In this document: in pieces, positions 55,901 through 64,000 of the stretch
Layout: each line of letters starts with the position of its first letter
Numbering within the stretch: position 1 is the first letter of the stretch
Origin: Membranipora membranacea
Lineage: Eukaryota; Bryozoa; Gymnolaemata; Cheilostomatida; Membraniporidae
Assembly: GCA_914767715.1 (NCBI GenBank)
Contig: OU612069.1
Coordinates: 3,102,001-3,166,000 of the forward strand
Direction of reading: 5' to 3'
Length of the DNA: 64,000 nucleotides
The notes under the pieces: model-generated
Databases searched by the model: none
What the model saw: only the letters and a program-made list of their open reading frames with translations
Told to the model about the DNA's origin: nothing
Position numbers and translations under genes: made by a program

Positions 55901-58900
55901 GGAAGTTTTGTTGATGCTTTAACGTGTTAGGTTTATACTTTCAGTATCGAGTGTGTATTTGGGGTACTCAGTGCTTGAGTTCACAGCCAAATATTCGGTG
56001 GAGAGCAGTCCAGAGGAGGAACGGACAAAATTGATATCTGAAGTAGCAGTAAAATGTCTGCGGTTCATGAGGCGTATAGATGTAGTCTTCCAAATATTAA
56101 TCTATTTTATGGTGAGTGTGACTGTTATTTGTTTCAGTTATTCTGAAACTGCAATTCCATACACAAAGGATCAGACTTTCTTTGAAGCTACCTTGTGCGA
56201 TATTTCCTGTATGTTTCCAAATCAAGACTAACTGATGTTTATGTAATATTTGTGAAACATAGGAGTGGCGATTATCTGTAGTCCCCCTTTTCCAGTTAAG
56301 ATAATCAATAATCAAATGATTGATTCATCGATTAATCGACATACAAAGAAATCAACCAATCAACAATCATCAATAATCAAATAATTTAGTTACATGTAGA
56401 CCTCAGGATGTGGTCAGAAAGATGAATTAAGCAGAATTGGTAGGGGCGGTGAGACGACCTAGACTTCTTTGACTGTTATGCTAAGAATTGATGAAATCTT
56501 CAAACCTGACAATTCTGAACCCAAATATCTTTGTAGCCGAACTCCCCCTTTGGGTTGCCAAATGGTGGGTAGAGCTGAGGTTTATGATTGTTACCGAATC
56601 TTTGATAGGTTAGTGTTGCTACACTAGGAATGGGTAATGGAATGGACATACCCACTATAAAGAAACATTTGAAGACTCCTAAGGCACCTCTCATTGCTCT
56701 TATATCACAATACACCTTCATGCCTCTGGTGAGTCCAGTTATTATCTTTCTCTCTCAGTGTCAGGTTTGGGGCACCCTGATCACATGAAATACTATTGCA
56801 TGTATATCTCTGATCGATAGAGAGTGAATTATTTCACTTAGCATAAGTACTTTCAGGAGGAATTTGGTGTGACTATGCGAGGTAAATCTCATTAATAAGG
56901 GGCCAGGGAACATGATAGGTAAGCAAGCTAAGTTGGCTCTAACGATCAGAGATACACGTAGTCTCAATATCAGTGTCAGGTTTTTGCTATCTCTGTTGAG
57001 GGAACTGCCGTCCATGAGCGGAGGATTCTCTTCATTCTGATTGGCTGTTAGGTTGTGAGGTCAATCAGAGCTTACAAATTGACTAGGTTACTCTCCTGAA
57101 TCGAGAGAAGCTGAGGGGAAATATTTGCCATTAAGTTGGCGACTGCATTTTTTGCACAGGAGTTGCCTTTGAATTAATTGAGGAAATTAGCTTCCGTGTC
57201 AAGTGAGTTTGATGGTGCTCTGACCTTGGGCGGTGATGAATGGCTACCTGCAAGATCAATGACAGTTTGATAAATCTAGAGGGAAAAATAAAAAGGCAGG
57301 CAAGGGTCACAGCAATGAACAAGAAATATGCAACTTCTGATAAAAGTGTTATTGTTGTATTAAAAAATCCAGGCCTGGAAGTATTTCACATATAAAGCTA
57401 TTTTGATTATCTAGATTGGAGGGTGTTTGTATGTAACAAGCTCTTGTAAGTAGCCAAATATGAAGCTTGCAAGGCGATGGAGCTTCTGAACCATTGTTGA
57501 CCAATGAGGCACAAGTTAACATTTATGGCAGACATTGTTGACCTATGAGGCACAAGCTAACATTGATAGCAGACTGTGAAATTCCAGTGTTTACCTATAT
57601 CAAAGATTATAAATACTCATTGCCTATATGATGTTCTATTTATTCAAGTGGGGTCACCAATCATACACAATGTCAATTGAATACAATGTTATACAACCTC
57701 ATGCAAACAGAATCATAGGTTTGATGATGTAATTAAGAGGATGATTTAGAATTTTTAGAATTCAGGCTCCATGTAGTGTGTGTGATAGATAGACTTGACA
57801 AATGACACAAAGAAAAATTTGTGTAATACGAATAAACATTAGGAATCAATATGATTTAAAGTCGTTCAAAGAATGGGACATATACTTACAAAAGTGTCGA
57901 CTAACATTTCAATACAACTTTAAAAAGAAATTCAGAGTGATGGCCCATTGAGGGTACATTTTAGATCATTATCTTTCAATTTTCAGACTCCATACTGAGG
58001 CATCTATTGTTACAGGCATTTATACTTTGTCCGTCTCTGTGTTGTTGATGATTTACCTGGGAAAAGCGTAGAACAAGTTTGTCCCCTCTGTGGTGGAGGA
58101 CGGATATTGCTTATCGAGTTGTCGGCGCATTGCCTTAATACCCGACTTTTGCCCCTCTGCTCCGCCATCACAGAGGGAACTAACTAATATCTGCAACTTC
58201 AGATGCCTATGGTGGGATACTAAAAATTTGAGAGATATTATGTATTCAGAAAAACTTCCTCTTATGACACTGCAGTGATCCAGTTGCAAAGACCTTTTTT
58301 AGATTTCTAGGGGAGACAGTGCCTCCCTGCCTCCCAAGTTGGATATTTTCAAGTTGGGCCTCTTATCTCCCCATGCAAAGAGAGAGGATAACTTCTCTTT
58401 AGATTGTACAGTTATGACGAGAGGATAGCTTCACAGAAATGGAGTGAAGTTCATACTGTCAATGTTTCCGGAGTGAATTTGGATTAACCATCTCCCTTTT
58501 TAAATTTATGCCTGATATTTCACAATACTGTTTTAAGGTCCCTCAATGTCGGTAGTAACATAATTTTCATGTTTTATTTTGTTTTGCAGCTTTCCTATGC
58601 AGTTATATACATAATGGGGTACAAAGGTGGATGGGCTCTTGGCATGTTTATGATGGGCTGTTCTCCAGGCGGAGGCTCAAGTAACATGTACAGTAAACTC
58701 CTGAATGGTGACATGTCTCTTAGTATCACCATGACCACTATCAGTACATTTGCTAGCCTTGGTAAGTATTGAACAAGAAAGTATATGCATAAATCAAGTT
58801 AATAAACCCCCAAGTGGAAAGACTGCTATCCACTGCTAGAAGTCGCACACTCGTGTCTCATTTACTGCGGTTCCATGGATCGATCTGATGCTATTTTCAG

Positions 58901-61017
58901 CGGTCAACGAACCATGGAAGTAACTCCAGGTTCGTACTGAGCCCTAAGGATAAGAACACACTTCGCTGTGTGAGGTACAGCGACCTGGCGTGACTGAGCG
59001 GTTAGCATCAAAGAATTAAGTCATCTTGGCCGGGGTTTAAGTCCTGGATGTGGCAGACTATTTTAATGTTTTCATCTCAGCTCTATACATGGGAATGTAT
59101 GCATATTGCGGGGGCGAGCCAAGAGGTAACGACTCAGCTTGATCTAGGCCGACCTCAAAATTCACATGGAAACATGGTGATTCTACTTCGGTTAAAGGAG
59201 AAAAATTCCACTTCAATTGATTTATTTAGTGTTTGATCCAATAACTAGCCTACTTACATACTAACTTTATGCTCGCAATCACATATTATTATAGGAATGG
59301 TGCCGTTCTGGGTTTACACATTGGGTCAGACTATCCCGGCGGATGAGGCGGTCGGAAGAATAAAGATACCTTTCCTCAGCATTCTAAGGAGTCTGGCTTT
59401 TCTGATAATACCGATACTTATAGGGGTCCTCATCCGACACAAACTGCCTAAGGTCTCAAGATTCATCAAAAAAGGACTCAAGGTAGGTAACAGCAAGCAA
59501 GGACCGCCTGTTACAGGAGTGTGAGCCACGAACTGGGTATTGTTTGATGTCGAGAAGGCTAAGACTCCTTTCAACCAACTGTCAAGTTGACGAGAGGACC
59601 TTTTGACTTGATTGATTAGATAACTAAAAACAAAACTTTGTGGCTTAAAAATAGAAACTTTAAGAATCCTTACCTCAATGTCAAAGATAAGACACACCTA
59701 TAAATGGAGAATTCTACTCACGATGCTACATTACAAAACGTACTTATTCTATTGACTCTTGGTAATTGAATAACACCACCTTGTATTATATTGTAGGTAT
59801 TCTTCATAATACTGATACTCTTCTTCTTCACGGTCGGTATATACTCAAATCTATACATATATCAATCATTCAGAGCCAATATAGTATTCTCAGGGGCATT
59901 GCTGCCATGGGGAGGTTATATATTCGGAGGTTTATCAGCATGGATATGTAGATTAGAATGGAAACTTATAAAGGTTAGTAGTGACAATCAATTTTTATAA
60001 ACCATGTGTATTTGGCACTGGATTTGGTTCATGCTAAAGAGAGTTTTGATTTACTGTACTCATCATAGGGCCGTAGATGAGAAAAAATGGTAGGGTAGGC
60101 AAAAGTCTGAAGCAAGTCCAAAGCATTACCAGGTAGGGTGCTGTTAGTTAGTGCCTCCCTTAGCAATTTATGGCATTAAATTAACAAATGGATAACCCAG
60201 AGAGCTGTTTATTACATTGATTATTCAATTGTAGTGTTTCTAGGCCACCCTATTTAGCTTTCTATGTGAGGCAGTGCCTCTCTGCCTCCCTTAGAGCTAC
60301 GGGCCTGCGTAAATAGAAACTATCTGAAGAAGAGTTTTTCATTAGTTAGTTTTCTATTCCTCCTTGGTTTTGTTTTGTAGACTGTCTCACTGGAAACTGG
60401 AATGCAAAATGTTGGTCTGGCCATCTTAGTATTGCAAGGAAGCTTACCTAAGCCAGACAGCGATTTAGCAATTATACCTCCAGTAGCTGCAATGTTGATG
60501 ACATCACTTCCCTTCTATATAGCCACTCCCATTTATCTCATCAGGCAGCGGATACTAAAGAGGGTAAATAGTTTTCTCAAATTTTGATCTAATCAACCAA
60601 TGAACTAAACCTTTAGTTCATTGAATCAACCACCAGCTTCTTGGTAGAATAGAAATCATGTTTAAAAGTACATGTATATTAAATACCAGTAAATACAGTT
60701 AAGTAGGAACAAATCTGGTTGTAAACTGCATCATTAATGCTTTTACTGCTGATGTCCAGTACAACCTTAATTTATTGTCTGTCAGTCATGTCCTTGGATT
60801 CATTTTGATATTCTCCTTATAGCGAGAGGAAAGAGAGAAATTGGCAAGTGAAGAAAATGCTGACACTAAACTTAATGAAATGGGTAGTCAGGAAGAGGAA
60901 ACAGGAAGTGACATCACTGCCGAAGCTCCACCCACTTCTAATATAGATAAATTTCATCAAAATGGAACTGTTGAGGAAAAGCAACTCCTTAATTCTGCAG
61001 AAAAAGATATTCCGTAG
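52981..61017 (+). CDS. SLC10A: SLC10 family (SLC10A3/A5-like) sodium/solute cotransporter, 10 exons, 560 aa
   Basis: Exons: 52981-53113, 54834-54997, 55451-55634, 55945-56111, 56609-56728, 58590-58761, 59295-59482, 59797-59973, 60381-60563, 60823-61017; phases chain exactly (1683 nt). Residues 1-~22 are a signal peptide (LNLVITLTVAVTVSAAG). Residues ~23-200 form an ectodomain with N-glycosylation sites (FTV, SNETS, NVTS, NMT contexts). Residues ~200-495 hold the multi-pass SLC10 core: VATLGMGNGMDIPTIKKHLK, GCSPGGGSSNMYSKLLNGDM followed by SLSITMTT, and LETGMQNVGLA with Glu440/Gln444 at the sodium-site positions known in NTCP/ASBT. The C-tail is charged and cytosolic (REEREKLASEE). Human SLC10A3/A5 also have a signal peptide and long ectodomain, unlike SLC10A1/A2, which is why I favour that branch. 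The substrate cannot be read from sequence. Confidence 0.95.
53931..53986 (+). repeat. tRNA-derived SINE-like fragment
   Basis: GCTAGGGTGGTAGAGCA (A-box-like) and GTTGGTTTGATCCTC (B-box-like, GGTTTGATCC) spaced as in tRNA genes. There are no paired acceptor stems, so this is a SINE head and not a functional tRNA. SLC10 intron 1. Confidence 0.45.
55641..55695. repeat. (ATCA)n simple repeat
   Basis: About 55 bp of ATCA/ATCG units immediately after the donor of SLC10 exon 3 (exon end 55634). Confidence 0.85.
56756..56983. repeat. Foldback family D, copy 3, with 13-bp direct flanks
   Basis: Inverse arms TATCTCTGATCGATAGAG and CTCTAACGATCAGAGATAC enclose an interior matching copy 1. The direct repeat CAGTGTCAGGTTT occurs at 56756-56768 and 56971-56983. 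It lies in the SLC10 intron 28 bp after exon 5. Confidence 0.6.
57492..57573. repeat. 41-bp tandem duplication
   Basis: Unit CATTGTTGACC(A/T)ATGAGGC... occurs at 57492-57532 and 57533-57573 with a few differences. SLC10 intron 5. Confidence 0.8.
58081..58179. repeat. 99-bp foldback with 22-bp arms
   Basis: Left GTCCCCTCTGTGGTGGAGGA and right CTCCGCCATCACAGAGGG are near inverse; a second inner pair (GTCGG/CCGAC) occurs. SLC10 intron 5. Confidence 0.6.
58986..59043 (+). repeat. tRNA-derived SINE-like fragment
   Basis: TGGCGTGACTGAGCGGTTAG resembles the A box of Ser/Leu-type tRNAs. CGGGGTTTAAGTCC (ending 59043) resembles a B box. SLC10 intron 6. Confidence 0.5.
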
Positions 61018-63349
61018 AAATTTTTATTCAGCAAGTACACAACTATTTCTGGCTTGTGTTTATATCATTTACAAGTCTCATTACCAATCATGTCAAATAC
61101 AAATTCGCGGATATAAAATAGATAACACTAAAATTGTTATGGCTTAATACTGCTTTGTCAGTTATTTTTGTCTTCCTTCTCATTTGGATATTCAACACTA
61201 TTGCAAATTCTCATGTCAGTATCCAATGTATTTGTTTCTATGCATAAGAATTGCATTCAAGTTGTATTTACACTTTTAAATTTCCAATAAGATTAATCTG
61301 TACATATTTTAGCAGCTGTCCTTCCTGATCAGATTAGGCCCATTGAAAAAGGGGCATCTCTGAAAAGTAAGATATATTTTCATGAATGAAGGCAAAATTA
61401 TAAAATCGTTATTTTTTTTGGTATTTTTTCATGTTTTTTTTGTGCACAGAGAATAAGTCGTACAAATGTTCATTGCCATGCTTCCTTTATTTTTTAGGTA
61501 CAAATTTTATATTTTTTTACAGAGACATATATGTCGTTGATAATTTCATTTGAATTTTTATCATCTACAGTATTTATCTTATAAAATCGCACTTTGGTAT
61601 CAGCTGGTTCACTGTATATAAGATATAATATTTAACCAAAACAAATCGCTTACAATAATAATGAGAATGACAGTAAATTTTGTGATGAAAAAAAATGAAG
61701 TAGCAGCTCATGTTAGATAAAAGAGTATCGACTATCATCGATTGATTGTATTGCTATTACTAAATTTTAGTTGTGAGAAAAATGTTGCTTGAGTGAATGT
61801 CATTTTAAGTGACTCACCATGTTGATGAGGAGGTGGCTCAGTTGGTTAGAGTGCCGGTCCTCCAGCATGCAAATGTTGAAGGCCGTGAGTTCGAATTCCA
61901 CTGCAGTCCACCGACTACAGGGACTTATTGTACCCAAGGTGTACTCTGACCTACCTACAGACTGAGAGCAAAATGGCGCTGATATTGCGGCCTAGCCCGA
62001 TTTTTCACCTCACATTCTTCAGAGTGTGGTGAGTGACTATACCTTGTGATTTCACATCAACTAAATTTTTTTTAAACCAATATTTTAAACCAATAGGTTT
62101 CCATGTGGATTTTTAGCTCAGCTTAGATTGACCTGAGTTGTCACCTCTTGGTTTCTCTAGAGAAATTCATCCCGTTCCACCAAGCTGAAATTTTGAAAAT
62201 ATCTTGCACATTCAAGATTCATACTTTGATATCCCGATCTGCTGTCTCTGATGCTTAAACTTAGAGGACACGAATCATAAGCTATGCATAGAGCAGCCAA
62301 TATCCGGAATAAACAGGGCATCCCATGTCTGAATGGTTGACTGGTATATGTACAGATGTCACATGGTCGATTGACCTTGCTAACTTTCACATACACACAA
62401 AACTAAAGTAATCAAAACACTTTACAGTGTAATGTTATGCTTTTGCACTACCAATGACCAGTATTGAGTATCTTTGATAGTACTGAGTACTGTATAAGAT
62501 ACGCTATGTTGCTATAGTGTGATCTAGTGTTTCCTGCTCAGCCATGCGGGCTCGCTGTTATTTGAGGTACTAAGTGCAAATTGCTCCCTTTTTGAGCTCA
62601 TTGTGAACCGGAAGGAATTTCCGTGTGTCGCTCAACCCCGAAAGTTGCTCAGGTCGGACGATGGTAACACAGTGAATATGAGAAGCTTGCCCAGACAAAA
62701 CGTAAGAAAGACATGAGTTGGTGGTGTCAATCATTCTTTAGGAATTATGTGATATTCACAAATTCAAGAGATTAAAATAATTGTAACCGTGTGGTGTCGG
62801 CGCTTGAAAATGATGCTGTGTATTTGTTGGTGCTTAATTAGAAAACTGTAATCATTGACATTGCAGTTCCAAAGGAGTTAAGAATGAAACCAAAATGTGC
62901 ATAGGAGATTAAAATCAAATTAAACCACAAAAATTGAGCAATGGCTGACATATTTAGATGTGTAATGGAAATAATCAGCATTCAGCGGGCTTCTTTTAAA
63001 CTATTGACTTCAACTTTTTTCCCACGGCCATTATGGCTGTGTTATCATAGCTTGATACCAACATGCGCTATGATTACCCTATCTGCATGCTTATGGTGCA
63101 AGACAATGTAAAACAAAAAGCAGCAAAACTCCGTATGACTTCAAAAGCTTTGAATGAATCCTCGTCTTATTGTTGTGGTTTGTGATAACCAATGTAGTAG
63201 TCATATTGATGAAGCAGCACATTTAAATTTATATGAGTCATTAAATAGACGAAACTTTCAGCAGAGGATAGAATATATTCTGATACAAATATATCATGCT
63301 GTGTATATTATTTAAACTATGTAATGGTTGCTTTCTGAATAGAAACTGC
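61018..63349. other. Downstream region of SLC10, no supported gene
   Basis: It includes the SLC10 3' UTR (no clear AATAAA seen close to the stop), the SINE at 61826 and AT-rich sequence with T runs. Nothing else was identified. Confidence 0.5.
61826..62010 (+). repeat. tRNA-derived SINE
   Basis: TGGCTCAGTTGG (61834-61845) is a perfect-looking A box, and GAGTTCGAATTCC (61887-61899) a good B box. The intervening length (~42 bp) suits a tRNA. The 3' side lacks an acceptor-stem complement and runs into unrelated sequence, as in SINEs. Located 0.8 kb after the SLC10 stop. Confidence 0.6.
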
Positions 63350-63828
63350 ATGGAAACAATAAGAAGATATCAAGGCTCAGCCAAAAACTTGAATGGCATA
63401 AACTGCATTAATAAAAAGAAAAACCTATCTATGAAGGTAAGGCTAGAATCGAGCTAATGCTATAAGTGACTGTGAAATTGTAATATTAATGATGATAATA
63501 ATTCAACATTTTTACTTCCCAGTTGTTGAGAACAAATCTATTATCGATAAATACAACAACACCAGTAACATGTCAAATTAAAAATGCAATAACAAATGAT
63601 AACCTCCTCCCTGCTAGCAATTATTCTAAGACAGGTGATTATCATGCCATAGCCTCACACATAATCACTGGTCATACCTTAACCAAGTTTTGTCCTATTC
63701 ATTGTGCTATGACCTCAAAAAAAGACAAATGTCATACCGGCACAAAGTTATCCTACTTCGTAATCACATTACTGTGCAGCCTGCAGTATTTTCTGATTTT
63801 TTCACATCGGGAATTACGACTTTTGTAG
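63350..63828 (+). CDS. Weak two-exon candidate, unknown
   Basis: An ATG frame 63350-63436 ends at a GTAAGG donor. A pyrimidine-rich CAG acceptor (63522) opens a 102-codon frame to 63828, phase 0. The product has a hydrophobic C-terminal stretch (SYFVITLLCSLQYFLIF). No family is recognised. It overlaps an opposite-strand frame at 63764-64000; at most one of the two is likely real. Confidence 0.15.
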
Positions 63829-64000
63829 CTGGATCTGGATTTGCGTTGCGATTATCCCTTTCAAGCAGCCGTGTCTCTATTCCTGTGAGTCTCTTTGGGA
63901 TGACCAGATTTTGTCTGTTAGATGTTCTGTACTCAGGAATCTGTCCCTGATATTTTTCAACATGGTGTCTCATCATGCTATGAGGAGCAGCTATGAACAT
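63764..64000 (-). CDS. Possible exon of a gene entering from the right, unknown
   Basis: A minus-strand frame open to the window edge. Its hydrophilic product (for example IPEYRTSNRQNLVIPKRL) has composition more like a real protein than most frames here. No family, start or clear donor can be assigned. Confidence 0.2.
   Translation of the reverse strand: MFIAAPHSMMRHHVEKYQGQIPEYRTSNRQNLVIPKRLTGIETRLLERDNRNANPDPATKVVIPDVKKSENTAGCTVM

Larger units (their letters stand above)
56729..58589 (+). other. SLC10 intron 5 (1.86 kb)
   Basis: Besides family D copy 3, the 41-bp tandem and the 99-bp foldback, nothing gene-like is seen. The transporter core reads across it without a gap (exon 5 ends TFMPL, exon 6 starts LSYAVIY). 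Confidence 0.6.

Noticed and set aside
55953-56231. 92-codon frame continuing past SLC10 exon 4
   Set aside because: Only 55945-56111 is coding; beyond the GTGAGT donor the frame is intron read-through.
61826-61910. Functional tRNA gene
   Set aside because: A and B boxes are good, but the acceptor stem does not pair, so a SINE is more likely.

Overview
This is eukaryotic, animal-type genomic DNA. It is AT-rich, the genes are split by many GT-AG introns of about 70 bp to several kb, and the recognisable genes (BAG6, EDF1/MBF1, PCF11, an SLC10 transporter and a caspase-fold protein) together point to a metazoan. The short introns mixed with many hairpin-type repeats, and the divergence from vertebrate proteins, suggest a marine invertebrate. 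A sponge or other early-branching animal is possible, but the sequence does not settle this. No bacterial, rRNA, CRISPR or clear functional tRNA content was seen.

Layout. Left edge, minus strand: a gene with ankyrin-type repeats and a caspase catalytic region (exon 432-1454, next exon 155-<1), cut by the window edge. Minus strand, 1960-12620: a complete 14-exon PCF11-like gene whose exon phases chain without conflict into 699 codons. Minus strand, 13817-16502: a complete 5-exon EDF1/MBF1 gene (151 aa). It starts only 357 bp from BAG6, which runs the opposite way, so the two probably share a bidirectional promoter. Plus strand, 16860-49120: a complete BAG6 gene of 25 exons (1147 aa), with an N-terminal ubiquitin-like domain but without the C-terminal BAG region of the human protein. 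Plus strand, 52981-61017: a complete 10-exon SLC10 (SLC10A3/A5-like) sodium/solute cotransporter of 560 aa with a signal peptide and an N-glycosylated ectodomain.

The largest surprise sits inside the 6.9-kb BAG6 intron at 20110-27012. It is a single open reading frame (23345-26089, 914 codons) on the same strand, with six degenerate ~60-residue helical repeats and no family I recognise. It has its own candidate promoter (a cluster of six ATTGG boxes and a 30-bp tandem duplication) and a downstream AATAAA. It also ends in a consensus splice donor whose phase fits the next BAG6 exon, so it may instead be a giant alternative exon of BAG6.

Introns and spacers carry many inverted-repeat elements. 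Some are 100-500-bp foldback families, each seen in two to five copies. Others are very short palindromes of 24-41 bp, several flanked by 6-8-bp direct repeats. One ~295-bp terminal-inverted-repeat element contains tRNA-like A and B boxes. Several other tRNA-derived SINE-like segments and runs of 10-16 G or C are present. No new enzyme pathway links the genes; PCF11 (transcription termination), EDF1 (coactivator/ribosome stress) and BAG6 (tail-anchored protein quality control) are housekeeping neighbours.
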